A DNA stretch of 64,000 nt, taken from assembly GCA_963744225.1 (NCBI GenBank), contig CAVUSV010000003.1, positions 248,001 to 312,000 on the forward strand. The letters run 5' to 3'. The notes under the pieces were generated by a model that saw only the letters and a program-made list of their open reading frames with translations, did no database searches and was not told the origin of the DNA. A program made the position numbers and the translations under genes. The DNA comes from Bog-473 sp963744225. Its GTDB lineage: Bacteria; Actinomycetota; Acidimicrobiia; Acidimicrobiales; RAAP-2. Below, one piece after another: positions 55,014-64,000 of the stretch (its first letter is position 1; the number at the start of each line of letters is the position of its first letter).

Positions 55014-55975
55014 GGCCGGGTTCCAGCCGGACGGCTCAATCCGCCGGCGAGTGCGGCGCCAACGAGAAGGACGGCAGCCACCGCCAAATCGATCGCCACG
55101 ACAACAGCCATGGATGCATGGCCTAGCACCGCCACCGTCGTGACGACCGCCACCTCGACCGCAATGTAGGTCGCACTCGCCGCAGTGCGGGACCAGCCGG
55201 ACGCCACCAGGAGATCGTAGGGATGCGCGCGATCGCCGCTGAGGAACGAGCGGCCGCTGCGGCGCCGCCGCACGATGGCGCACGCAATCTCGGCCACGGG
55301 GACGGCCAAGAGGGCGAGGGCGATGACCCCGGTCGTACTGGCGATGCCGACGCCCCAGGCATAGGCGAGGAGCACGGTCATGGACGCCCCGATCAGGTAC
55401 GAGCCGCCATCTCCCAGATAGATGCGGGCGGGAGGACGGTTGTACCAGACGAACGCGACCAGGGCCCCGGTCACGGATGCGGCCATGAGGCGAGCGGGGC
55501 CAGGTATGAGGATTGCGAAGCCGACGGCAGCCGCTGCCCCGACGCCCGCGGCCAGCATGTCCAGGCCGTCCAGCAAGTTGAAGCCGTTGATCAGGACGAG
55601 GCTGGCGGCCATCACGAGTGGAAAGCCGATCCAAGCCGGCAAATGGACCGGCTGGGTGGCGGCGATGACAGCTCCCACGCCCAACTGGGCGGCGAGCCGC
55701 ACCGGAGCGGGGAGGTCGAACCGGTCGTCACCGACGCCGACAGCGAGAGCGAGAGCCAGCGGTACCAGAACCACGGGCCGGCCGGCGCTGACGCCGACGG
55801 CCATCCCGGCGAAGACGGCGACCCCTCCGAGGTAGGGCACGGGGGCCTGTTGAGTCTTGAGCGCCCCGGGACGGTCCATGATGCCCGATCGGCGAGCAAT
55901 GACGATGCACACCGGGACCGCGGCAGCGGTGACCACGAGAGCACCTATCGCCGCGAGCAGGACTTCGACTGTCAC
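55010..55975 (-). CDS. Polyprenyl-phosphate sugar-1-phosphate transferase (MraY/WecA family)
   Basis: Starts glycan assembly by moving a phospho-sugar onto undecaprenyl phosphate. About 321 residues and ten spans. Family motifs: GIMDRPGALKTQQAPVPYLGGVAVF, VGDDRFDLPAPVRL (the DDxxD-type site), VLINGFNLLDGLDMLAAG, RIYLGDGGSYLIG and the cytosolic loop FLSGDRAHPYDLL, where HPYD stands in place of the HHH region. The GTG start overlaps the stop of the GNAT gene, and its stop overlaps the aminotransferase start, giving a GNAT-transferase-aminotransferase operon. Confidence 0.88.
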
Positions 55976-56620
55976 GACTCGGTGTTGGGCCCGCCCGGCC
56001 ACTGCATGAGGAGGGACTGGGTTCCCGAATGCAATTCGAACCGCTCGACCACATGGAAGCCGGCTCGCCGGTACAGCGAGACCGCGGCGTCGTTGTCCGC
56101 TGCGACCACGACGTGGGCGGCGCTCTGACCTCGCCGGCCGACTTCCTCGAGGAAGCCTTCCACCAGCAGCATTCCCACCCCCCGTCCGCCGCGCCGTCGG
56201 CTCGACCGCAATGGCGAGCAACTCGGTACCCTCGCCGTGGCGGCCGATGCCGTGGCGGAAGGTCTCGAGAGCCTGACGCCACGATCGGACGAGCCGGCTC
56301 GCGCACGACAGGGCGGCGGCGACACCGTCACGCCACACGAAGGAGCGGTAGAGGGCGGACACATCGGTGGACCCCGCGAGGAAACCCACCGTTGTCCCGC
56401 CGTCCTCGACGACCAGCAGGAAGGAACCCGGAGTCCGCGTGATTCTCCGGTACAGCCTGTGAAGAAACTTCGGGCCGAGGAAGGTCAGGAAACCTTCGCT
56501 GATCTGCCCGGCATGGAGGGTGGCGACGGCGCCGGCGTCGTCGCTGTCCACACCTGTACGAAGCACCATGCCGTTCCATGCACTCGGGTCCATTGCCTTC
56601 GCCGTCGCCTCCGAACCCAT
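55972..56620 (-). CDS. GNAT acetyltransferase (frame interrupted in a G run)
   Basis: About 215 residues. VLRTGVDSDDAGAVATLHAGQISEGF, VVEDGGTTVGFLAGSTD and TELLAIAVEPTARR are in one frame. The acetyl-CoA loop and the rest (GVGMLLVEGFLEEVGRRG, VVVAADNDAAVSLYRRAGFHVVERFELHSG) are in another, ending at 55972. On the coding strand a run of six G (complement of 56178-56183) where five would fit explains the shift. It is either a sequencing error or a slippage-prone site. ATG 56620 is the start. It probably acetylates an amino sugar made by the DegT enzyme two genes on. Confidence 0.75.
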
Positions 56621-56822
56621 CCGAACCTCTGCGGTGGCGGGCCCCTCGTTCCACAAGGTGATCGGCACACGGTGGCAGAATCGTACTTCGCCGCAGGCAG
56701 GGTGGCCGATGGGTCGAGCAGGGCAAGATGGCACGACGGGGAAGTGGGCGCTACCATCCGACTGCTTGTGGGGTCGGAGATCCTGCAAGGGGGAGTTCCA
56801 TTGAGCTATGGAGGTGGGCAAC

Positions 56823-57149
56823 GTGTCGAGTACTGCCAGGTGGGTCATTTGTGCGATCTGCGCCATCTTGGGCGTCATCGCTCTCGTCTATGCGGTCATT
56901 TACGTGGCCGTGCCGATCCACTCGCTCCCAGGGTTCGTTCCCGGCAAGGTCGCGGTCAACGGGCACTACCACAAACGAGCCGCTCTGACCGGAGTCATCG
57001 GCATTGTTCTGCTGGCCATTGCGGTGTTCGTGGCAATGGGAGCCCGGCGCGCGGCGGCAACTGAAGCGGTATCCAGCACCGGGCCCGCCGCGGTTCCGGC
57101 GGCCGACAACGCCCAGGCGGAGGACGCGGGAGGCGCGATCCAATCCTGA
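56823..57149 (+). CDS. Small membrane protein of unknown function
   Basis: About 108 residues. Two spans (WVICAICAILGVIALVYAVIYVAV and LTGVIGIVLLAIAVFVAMGA) flank a short loop with IHSLPGFVPGKVAVNGHYHKR; the tail is Ala-rich and hydrophilic. It is like small actinobacterial proteins with no known role. GTG 56823 is preferred because GGAGGTGG lies five bases before it; ATG 56808 lies in that ribosome site and would be the alternative. It is divergent from the GNAT operon and stands alone. Confidence 0.65.
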   Translation: MSSTARWVICAICAILGVIALVYAVIYVAVPIHSLPGFVPGKVAVNGHYHKRAALTGVIGIVLLAIAVFVAMGARRAAATEAVSSTGPAAVPAADNAQAEDAGGAIQS

Positions 57150-57260
57150 AGGCCCACACTGCGCCGGTCGTTGGGCTGGTGACCCTCGCTGGACGTACCC
57201 AGGATCCAATCAGCCGAACGTCAGCACCGGGAACGACCCGGCCCGGTAAAGAACGCGGCC

Positions 57261-58763
57261 TCAGGCGGTCCTGACCGGCGTGGCCTCGACGATGAATTGG
57301 TAGCCGAACATCGTCGGCCACACATTCGACAACAGCCGATCCGTCAGCCGGAGAGTCCGGGCCTTGTTACTGTCGATACCCAGTGCGTCCAGGGGCAGAC
57401 CCACTGGCTCAACCCGCTGGATGGCGAAGCCCCGGCGCTCGATCAACTTGATCAGACTGCGGCGGGTGAAGAACCTCACGTGAGTTGCGTCCAGAATGCC
57501 CCGCTGGTCGTAATCGAACATCCCGAGGGTTGCCCGGAACCTCGGGTACCAGTGGGCCATGTTCGGGACGCAGAAGAGAGCGGTCCCGCTCGGCGACAGG
57601 ACGTCCCTGGCCTGAGCGATAAGAGTTCCCGGACTGAGGACATGTTCGAGCACATCAGCCGCCAGAACAACGTCGAAGCCTGAGCCGACTTCCGATGGGA
57701 TTCCCTCGTTGAGGTCAGCCTTGACGAAGTAATCAGTTCGCTCTCTGACCCCGTCGATGTCGTTCACGTCGACGCCGACTACTTGGTGCCCCAAACCTCG
57801 TAACCGTTCAGCAAGCAACCCGCTCGAACACCCAAGGTCCAGGATTCGGCTCTGCGGTCGGTGCTGCAAGAGCTTCGTGATCCTGCCGTGTGAGCTGTCT
57901 TCGCTCGGCTTGAGCTGGTACTCCTCGACAAGCGCGATTCGGCTTCCGTCTCCGAAGCCGGCCTTTTGCAGCCGGTAAGTGATCACGTCCTTCGTGACAT
58001 CCGCGGCGTACCCCAGGCCGTCGACGTAGCAGATTTCGTCGCCGTAGTAGGTGGGGATGGCAACCTCAGCAATACGCATGCCCGCGTCATGCAGCTGGAT
58101 GATGATCTGCGTGTCGAAGTTGAACCCGTCCGAGTTCTTCTCGAAAGGCAATTGCTTCAGCGCGCTCACCGAATACGCGCGGTATCCGGAATGGAATTCC
58201 GACAAGTTGGTGCCGAGCGCGGCATTCTCGAAGCGAGAAAGAATCCGGTTACCAACGAACTTGTACAGCGGCATGCCGCCCTTTCGGGCGGCACCTTTGA
58301 TCATCGTCCGTGAACCGAAGACGGCATCGGCCTGATCGGCCAAGAGCGGGGCAAGGATCTCCGGCAGCGACTCGGGCGCGTACTGGCCATCGCCGTGCAG
58401 CATGACCACGATGTCGAGGCCATGTTCGATAGCCAGGTTGTAGCCTGCCTTCTGGTTACCGCCGTAGCCCAGGTTCGTCGGCTGTCTGATCAACGTGATC
58501 GGCAGATCGGATTGCTGTTGGTATCCCAGGCCAACCAAGTAGGTGGAATCCTGGCTGTGATCGTCGCTGACGATCACCTCTTCGATCTCAGGCCTGACTT
58601 CAGCCGGAATGCGGTCGAGCACCTTGGCCAGGGTCGACGCAGCGTTGTACGCCACGACCAGTACCCCGATCTTCTTCCTCTCGCCGGGTCTGCCCACGGT
58701 CATCTCCACGCGATCCACCACCCCGACCCCTCCAGACCAGCCACTTTCAACGAGCATATCCAT
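57261..58763 (-). CDS. Two-domain glycosyltransferase 2 - methyltransferase
   Basis: 500 residues. The N-terminal GT-A domain resembles polyprenyl-phosphate glucose/mannose synthases: IGVLVVAYNAASTLAKVLDRIP, EVIVSDDHSQDST, TNLGYGGNQKAGYNLA, VVMLHGDGQYAPE (DGQ metal site) and FGSRTMIKGAARKGGMPLYKFVGN. From about residue 320 follows a class I methyltransferase: SRILDLGCSSGLLAERLRGLGH, VVGVDVND, DVVLAADVLEHVLSPGTLI. The C-terminal RATLGMFDYDQRGILDATHVRFFTRRSL is typical of sugar methyltransferases in glycan loci. The start may be ATG 58703 (MTVGRPGER) instead. One protein could attach and methylate a sugar. Confidence 0.85.
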   Translation of the reverse strand: MDMLVESGWSGGVGVVDRVEMTVGRPGERKKIGVLVVAYNAASTLAKVLDRIPAEVRPEIEEVIVSDDHSQDSTYLVGLGYQQQSDLPITLIRQPTNLGYGGNQKAGYNLAIEHGLDIVVMLHGDGQYAPESLPEILAPLLADQADAVFGSRTMIKGAARKGGMPLYKFVGNRILSRFENAALGTNLSEFHSGYRAYSVSALKQLPFEKNSDGFNFDTQIIIQLHDAGMRIAEVAIPTYYGDEICYVDGLGYAADVTKDVITYRLQKAGFGDGSRIALVEEYQLKPSEDSSHGRITKLLQHRPQSRILDLGCSSGLLAERLRGLGHQVVGVDVNDIDGVRERTDYFVKADLNEGIPSEVGSGFDVVLAADVLEHVLSPGTLIAQARDVLSPSGTALFCVPNMAHWYPRFRATLGMFDYDQRGILDATHVRFFTRRSLIKLIERRGFAIQRVEPVGLPLDALGIDSNKARTLRLTDRLLSNVWPTMFGYQFIVEATPVRTA

Positions 58764-58836
58764 CGGTTGGGGCCTGCGAAAGCGGAGTGTCGATCGTTGT
58801 TCCTCCGCTGCGCATGGCCAGGGAAGCTGTAGAGCG

Positions 58837-61032
58837 TCATCGTTTTGCCCATTCTCGAACGTGTCCTCGGCTGATCCGTGAGATCAACCGTCGCCCCGTA
58901 CTGCTCCAACCTCCAGTTACCGGAACCTCAGACTTTCGGAGGGCCAGCAACCCTATGTCGACCCGGGAGTCCCCCCAATCCCGCACCACCTCTTGCTGGA
59001 ATAGGTCCAGCCCAAGCGCCGCACTTTCGAGAACAACATCTTGAAGGGTGCCGTGATCGACAAGGTCCTCGACCTTCACTCCAAGATTGAGATTCCAAAG
59101 GTCGTCGGTGCCACGTACGAGATCGATGGTGAGCACCACGAGGCCACCAGTCCGAGTACGGGAAGAAATGTCAGCGAGGAGGGTTCGGCGTGCCGCAGCA
59201 GGGACGTGCTCGATCACGCTGATCGAGTAGATACCGTCGGAGAGAGGCCTGAGCGGGAGCTCGTGAAGCGTGCAGTTCCACGAGCGGTTGGCGAGTCCAA
59301 CGGACCCGTAGTCGAGGAAGTCCCATTCGTTCCAATCTGGTTGTGGCGGCCAGGTCCGAATGATCGGGGACGGGTCCACGGTGTCGACGACATAGCCGCG
59401 GCTAGTGAGGAACGGTGCCAGCGGGGTGACACCTGCTCCGACGTCGATGAGACGGCTTCCGGGCGCGAGGGTCTCGGTGATCAGTTCGGCCACCACGGGG
59501 TACTCCCACAATCGAGGTGCGTGATCGGGATAGAAACGCGTTGTGCGAAGGGCATGCAGGCGTAAGGTGATCAGCGAGAGCGGATCCGGGTGGCGCAGAA
59601 TCAACGGATCCAATGTCGCTGCCACGAAGTCACGCGGGTGCTTGTCTTCGGGAGGCCTGAGGACAACGAAGGTCGAGAGATTGGCGTCGACCCGGACCGG
59701 AAAGATCTCTGCGTCGGGAGCGATGCGGCGGAGGACGCCCGGGAGCGCTTCGCGGGAATCGTCGCCCGAGTCGGTGGTGTTGCCCGCTGGGCCTTCGTAG
59801 CTGCGGATCACAAGAGCTCGGCTCGTCGAACGCCACAAAAGATTTGCAAGATGGACGCATCTGGATGCATCCGTGGGGTGGGTCAGCTCATCGAGACAGA
59901 CAACGAGGTCAGCCTGGAAGGGATTTTCGGCGAGGGTCTGCCATACATCATCTGACGGCGCAATTGCCGTGTACCGCTGGATCGTCGGATACCGACCGAC
60001 TCCGCTGTTGGCGCCGACGTCGAGAACCGAGGAAGGCTCAAGTGCGCTGACGAGGACGTCGACGATCTTGATCAGCTCGTGGTCCTGTTCCGGCTCTGAT
60101 TGTGACAGCCATTGTCGGTAGGAGGATTCAGGAGCAGCTTTCGTCCACACTTCGCGGATCGCAGTATTGGCCACGTCGATCTGCCGGTCGATCGAAGGTG
60201 CTCCCGTCGCTCGGATCAGACCAAGGCGGTCCAGCTCCTGGTGGTAATGGATGACGGCCGGCTCGGGCGGGTCCGTTGGGATCCTTGTCGGGTCGTGAAT
60301 GGGTGTGTTCCAGCGCACGTCGAGAGGGACTGAGGCAACAGTCTCGGCGGTCAGCGCCATCGCCATCGCCACCTGGTCGACGTAGACGGCCCAATTTTCA
60401 AGCAGTTCGAGTCGGTCGAGGAGCCAGGTGGCCCAGTGGGCCCACGCGGTCGCCACTCCGCGCAGGAGTGAACTCGGTATCAGGTAGAGACCGCCGTTGT
60501 TGTTTCCCGAAACGGTCCGTTGGTCTGGTCCCCAGGGAAGCGGGACTGCGGACGGAGCGGACAGCCCCGCAGCGGCGAAGATGCGGAGAAGGACCTCCAG
60601 CGGAGGGACCGGAGCATCCACCAGCTTTCCTGCTACAGCGTCGTGCGGGACGTCGATCTGGCGGGGATCTTCAAGCACCACCACGTCCGTGTCGCACAGG
60701 ACCGTGAGTCCGGGGGCATCGTCTTCGGCCAGTCGCAGGGCGCCGGAGATCTTGTTGCAGTGGGGGGAGCGGTCGTCAAATCGATCAATACCGCGTACCG
60801 TAACCCCCTCGGAACGCAGGAATTCGAGAACATCGGAAGTCGACGCGCCGACGGAATGGACAACGAGATCGTCGGGGGTGACTCCAGCGACGTCCGAGAG
60901 CGCTGCGTACCATCGCAACGCATCGAGGTGGAAGCGCGGGTGGTCGTCGACCACGCAGCTGAACCGTCCCCGAGGCGGGACGGATGGCTGCGTGAGCGAC
61001 GTCGATACTTCCGGACTGCGGTGCGCGGCCAA
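58837..61032 (-). CDS. Large fusion: GT-A-like domain plus two methyltransferase-like domains
   Basis: 731 residues. Residues 20-290 look like a glycosyltransferase with a DxD site (VLCDTDVVVLEDP, Asp114/Asp116), NNNGGLYLIPSSLL and AVYVDQVAMAMAL, as in GT8-like or putative nucleotide-diphospho-sugar transferases. Residues 330-460 have a worn methyltransferase motif (SSVLDVGANSGVGRYP), and residues 520-690 a complete one (SRLIDVGAGVTPLAPFLTSRGY, VDTVDPSP, ISVIEHVPAAARR, GGLVVLTIDLV). No membrane span. Start ATG after a gap with no other gene. Not a fusion I recognise as described. Confidence 0.72.
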   Translation of the reverse strand: MAAHRSPEVSTSLTQPSVPPRGRFSCVVDDHPRFHLDALRWYAALSDVAGVTPDDLVVHSVGASTSDVLEFLRSEGVTVRGIDRFDDRSPHCNKISGALRLAEDDAPGLTVLCDTDVVVLEDPRQIDVPHDAVAGKLVDAPVPPLEVLLRIFAAAGLSAPSAVPLPWGPDQRTVSGNNNGGLYLIPSSLLRGVATAWAHWATWLLDRLELLENWAVYVDQVAMAMALTAETVASVPLDVRWNTPIHDPTRIPTDPPEPAVIHYHQELDRLGLIRATGAPSIDRQIDVANTAIREVWTKAAPESSYRQWLSQSEPEQDHELIKIVDVLVSALEPSSVLDVGANSGVGRYPTIQRYTAIAPSDDVWQTLAENPFQADLVVCLDELTHPTDASRCVHLANLLWRSTSRALVIRSYEGPAGNTTDSGDDSREALPGVLRRIAPDAEIFPVRVDANLSTFVVLRPPEDKHPRDFVAATLDPLILRHPDPLSLITLRLHALRTTRFYPDHAPRLWEYPVVAELITETLAPGSRLIDVGAGVTPLAPFLTSRGYVVDTVDPSPIIRTWPPQPDWNEWDFLDYGSVGLANRSWNCTLHELPLRPLSDGIYSISVIEHVPAAARRTLLADISSRTRTGGLVVLTIDLVRGTDDLWNLNLGVKVEDLVDHGTLQDVVLESAALGLDLFQQEVVRDWGDSRVDIGLLALRKSEVPVTGGWSSTGRRLISRISRGHVREWAKR

Positions 61033-61391
61033 GTCGTCAGGTTCTCCGGGTCAGGCTTCGACATGGTGAAGTTGTCGATGCTTGTTGTGTCGTGTTCGCA
61101 TTCGTGACGAGGTACCCGGCCGACGAGGAAATAGGCACGTCGGCAACCGTGACAACCGGGAGCGGCGAGAGGAGCAGCCGAAAGTTGCCGAGAGCATCAG
61201 GTTTTGGAACGAGCGTGCTCCTTCCGTCGCTCATGAGCGTGAGCGCATGGGTCGCTTCGAGTCGTTTCCGCTTGAGACGTACAGCGGTCGGCTCGGTGCA
61301 GCTGGCGATCGCGGCTTGCGCTCAGGTTCCGTCAGGAGTTCCTCAGGGGCGAGCGAGTCGGGTTGTCTGATGGCCGCGGCCATGTCTCTTA
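61033..61391. other. Gap without recognisable gene
   Basis: 359 bases between two minus-strand genes. A 65-codon minus-strand frame (61037-61234, MSDGRSTLVPKPDALG) ends close to the start of the fusion gene but has no family features. Nothing else is seen. Confidence 0.35.
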
Positions 61392-62268
61392 CTAACCTTC
61401 GTGACTCTTTCGTCGGATGCGATCGCGGTATCCGAGCAGCTTGCTGGCCAGTTCATCTGAGATCCCCAGATGCCGCTTCGCCCAGTCATACGCTCTGAGC
61501 ATCTGCCGATCGACAAAGATGGGGATGGCGTGCGCACCGTCCCCAGGTCGCGGCCGATACTCGGTTGAGCGGACGACGGGGTCCGCCTCGATGCTGAAGT
61601 AATAGAGCGCCAAGGACCGTCTCGCAGTCCCCTCGGGACAGCGCATTGGTTCCGGATGGCCATGGAACGACGTCGCATCGGTCGTGAAGATCAGGACTCG
61701 ATTGGCAATGGGGCTGACCTTTTCGACGCACCGCTTCATGTCGGTGCTCCACAGCTCAAGGTCACCACCGTATTCAGGTTCCCAATCCTCATTGAGGTAG
61801 AGGATGAGGTTGGCTCGACGCTGCCACTTGCGGTTGTGAGGGTGGACCGTGAAATCGGCATGCATGTTGAGGAAGCCACCTCTTGTCGACGTGTGGAGAC
61901 CACCGCCCTCCAGGGAGGGGTCGGCGATCAGCTCGTCCACCCCGAGTCAGCGCGCCGATGAACTGTACGAAGCGGGGTGAATTGAGCTCCTCGAGAATGC
62001 GTTGCAGGGTCGGTCCCCATGTCGCCGGATCGGTATTGCTGAACTTGCGCTCATTGATGTGTAGGTAGTTGTTCCACCGTTCGGGGTCGAGGGATGGGAA
62101 CTCGGCGACGGCTGCCTCGGCAGCCTCTGGCTCGAGGAACTGATCGATCACGATGTGTGGGTACGGGTCGGCGGACTGATATTCGACCCGGAGGCGTTCG
62201 ACCTCCCGCTCCAGGCGATCGATGTCAAGGACGGGTAAGGGCGTTTCGGTCTCGCTTTGGAGCCTCAT
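61392..62268 (-). CDS. 2-oxoglutarate/Fe(II)-dependent oxygenase (frame interrupted)
   Basis: About 291 residues. The first part (ADPYPHIVIDQFLEPEAAEAAVAEFP, RWNNYLHINERKFSNTDP, RFVQFIGALT) is in one frame. The second (VDELIADPSLEGGGLHTSTRGGFLNMHADF ... FHGHPEPM ... RRSLALYYFS) is in another. The iron ligands are His and Asp of MHADF and His of FHGHPE, with Arg for 2-oxoglutarate in RRSLALYYF. One extra G in a run of four (complement of 61940-61943) breaks the frame. Relatives hydroxylate small molecules or sugars, and this kind often sits in glycan loci. ATG start at 62268. Confidence 0.78.
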
Positions 62269-62797
62269 CCTTTGGGCGTCCCTGCTCGTATGCCTGCTGG
62301 CATCCTGCCTCCCTGGTATCGCCGGTGAGTCCGAATTGCTGCCCCTCGTGAGCGTGCGCCATTTTGTGTAGCACGCATCCGGCGGTCGAGCCCGTCCGGT
62401 GTCGCGCTCGACAGGGCCTCGCCTCCAGCCAATCCACGGGGTCTCCTGTCCGGAGCCCAGGTTACTGCCTCATCGGCTTTTTGCCAGGTGGTGCACGCCC
62501 GGTTCCGGTCCAAAGGGGAGTGGATGTGCAATACGGGCCTCCAGGAGAATTGTGAAGGATTTGAGGGTAGCCGCCCCGGGGCGCAGCCGTCCCCGAGAAC
62601 CGTGCAACACACCAAAATGGACGGGTCCAGGGTGGGCTGCAACCGCAACCGCCAGAGCGACACGAGGCGCCTCGCAGAGCGCACAATCCGGGTTTCGAAA
62701 GGCCGTTGTGCCCGTTCGCCGCCTCGCACTCGAAAGGCCAGGCTCGCCGGGTTAGGCGCTCTCAGGGGATCGGGCTCTCTGATGCAAGCGGTACACG
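62269..62797. other. Gap without recognisable gene
   Basis: 529 bases between two minus-strand genes. Long open frames cross it but look like by-products of GC-rich composition. It probably holds the promoter of the oxygenase gene. No repeat or convincing hairpin was seen. Confidence 0.35.
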
Positions 62798-64000
62798 TCA
62801 GTGAATCAGGCTCTGACACAGCGTTGGTTGAGGCGTGTGTACCCGTTCGATCAGCAAAACGTTTGGCCGAACCTGTGAATTGGAGGTGTTGGAGGCGACA
62901 TGGACCTGCCCATCCGTGAACGTCGACGATGTGCGGACATCGCCGTCCAATTGCACTGCCACAACGTGTTTGATGGGATCGGTAGTGACGACCACGGTGT
63001 GCGTCGTACCGGTGTTGACCACCAACGATGCCGCATACACCGTTTTGGGCCCACCGCTGATCGCGAACGTCAGGTAAACGACATGGGGATTCGCGGGTAT
63101 CGCAATTGCCTCGACGGAATATTTTCCCGTCCTGAGCAGCGGTACCGATTCCCGTGTCAGTGTTCGGGGAGTTTTCACAGTGAGCTGAAACGTGTGTTGG
63201 AAGGGTTGGCCGAGTTGAACTGCGAGCCAGGTTGTTCGTTGGTATTGCTGGCTTGGTACGGTCGAGTAGTTCTCCCCATTGGAAATGTAGAGACCGCTGC
63301 AGTCTCCGATGACGTACAACTGCCCGGCCGGAGCCCACGGAGGCAGTGAGCTGCCCCGGGAGAGGCGGCCTTGCAACGGATGACCGGTAAGGTCGCTGAT
63401 TGCCTTCTGGGCCCCGACATAGTTGACGGCTTGGCTGCTGGTCCATTCTTCATTGGGGACGATTGCCATGCCGATGTTGGCCGCAATGCTGAAGAGCCCG
63501 AGCGCTGCAATGACGGCCACCGCGGCGACGCGCACCGTGCGTCGCCGGCCCTCCAGGCGACGAAAGATGTCGGCCAGACCCACGGCACTGGCCAGTACGA
63601 GCAATGGAACGAAGTCACCGAGATATCTCGGACCGATGTAGCCCCACAACAACAGCGCTGCAGCCGCACTGGCCACGGCCAGAAGAGGGAGGCGGGTCCG
63701 CGCCACCAGCCCGACCGCTCTCGGTCGAAAGGCCGTTGCCAGACCCCAGATGCTCAAGAGGAAGAGAAGAGGTGTCGACGCCGGGACGCTCGCCGTACGG
63801 TACAGCTTGTCGAAGAGTACGCCACCGAGTGCCTTTGGCGGGCTTGTGGGCAGTGTGATGAACGGGAATACACGGCTGAGGCTCAGATTGTCAGGCCTTA
63901 GGTAGGTGACGATATTGGTCGGCACGTACTCGGTGCCCACCTCCGAATTGTGGTTGGCGGCGAGAAATTTCTGCCGATATGCGTTGACGTGGGACCAGAC
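62798..64000 (-). CDS. Large membrane protein, C-terminal part (cut by window edge)
   Basis: At least 400 residues; the frame continues past the right edge (VWSHVNAYRQKFLAANHNSEVG before VGTEYVPTN). Seen: a loop with YLRPDNLSLSRVFPF, four or more spans (STPLLFLLSIWGLATAF, LPLLAVASAAAALLLWGYIGPRYLGDFVPLLVLASAVGL, VAAVAVIAALGLFSIAANIGMAI), then an outer domain of about 200 residues rich in beta strands (APAGQLYVIGDCSGLYISNGENYS, VYAASLVVNTGTTHTVVV). This plan (GT-C-like core plus an outer beta domain) occurs in actinobacterial cell-wall arabinosyl/mannosyl-type proteins. Exact family not recognised. Confidence 0.65.
   Translation of the reverse strand, partial: VWSHVNAYRQKFLAANHNSEVGTEYVPTNIVTYLRPDNLSLSRVFPFITLPTSPPKALGGVLFDKLYRTASVPASTPLLFLLSIWGLATAFRPRAVGLVARTRLPLLAVASAAAALLLWGYIGPRYLGDFVPLLVLASAVGLADIFRRLEGRRRTVRVAAVAVIAALGLFSIAANIGMAIVPNEEWTSSQAVNYVGAQKAISDLTGHPLQGRLSRGSSLPPWAPAGQLYVIGDCSGLYISNGENYSTVPSQQYQRTTWLAVQLGQPFQHTFQLTVKTPRTLTRESVPLLRTGKYSVEAIAIPANPHVVYLTFAISGGPKTVYAASLVVNTGTTHTVVVTTDPIKHVVAVQLDGDVRTSSTFTDGQVHVASNTSNSQVRPNVLLIERVHTPQPTLCQSLIH

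Noticed and set aside
62265..63446. 393-codon minus-strand frame
   Set aside because: Overlaps the well-supported membrane protein in another frame and has the composition of a shadow frame.

Overview
This 64 kb window comes from a high-GC Gram-positive bacterium, almost certainly an actinomycete-type organism (Actinomycetota). The evidence is the codon use, the many GTG and some TTG starts, ATGA/GTGA stop-start overlaps, two LLM-class (flavin/F420-type) oxidoreductases, a mycothiol-conjugate-amidase-like zinc hydrolase and several lipid CoA enzymes. Acidimicrobiia is my best guess at class level. That is inference: no rRNA or marker gene is present.

Left part (1-19961): mixed metabolism. 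A partial tag gene is read in frame with an upstream GNAT domain, followed by a FadD-type acyl-CoA synthetase, divergent from an aldehyde dehydrogenase and an SDR. An alpha/beta hydrolase is followed by about 680 bases without a gene that look like a structured RNA (four regularly spaced GNRA hairpins plus longer stems). Next is a tightly overlapping minus-strand operon of LLM oxidoreductase, SCPx-like thiolase, FabH-like ketosynthase and a sugar-nucleotidyltransferase-like protein, behind a palindromic operator. Then come a hotdog thioesterase, threonine aldolase, a second LLM enzyme, an Mca/MshB-like deacetylase, an ECF sigma factor with its zinc-finger anti-sigma, ahcY, a membrane protein with a His/Met-containing outer domain, and a DnaJ-membrane-Mrr-like fusion.

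Right part (20004-64000): a cell-surface polysaccharide locus of more than 40 kb. It holds nucleotide-sugar enzymes (epimerase, UDP-sugar 6-dehydrogenase, CapD-like dehydratase, DegT aminotransferase), decorating enzymes (formyltransferase, AsnB-type amidotransferase, two sulfotransferases, GNAT, several methyltransferases, a 2OG-Fe(II) oxygenase), a MraY/WecA-type initiating transferase, about ten glycosyltransferases, a GH99-like WbsX protein, a Wzz-like copolymerase with a ParA-like partner lacking the P-loop, a Wzy-like membrane protein and a Wzm/Wzt ABC exporter whose ATPase has a C-terminal carbohydrate-binding-type domain. Together they suggest a charged, N-formylated, amidated, methylated and possibly sulfated glycan.

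Caution on reading frames: at least seven otherwise well-conserved genes are broken by single-base shifts, mostly one extra base, some in G/C runs. I take most of these as sequence errors, but 48652-49145 also has an internal stop and looks like real decay. No tRNA, rRNA, CRISPR array or intact mobile element was recognised.
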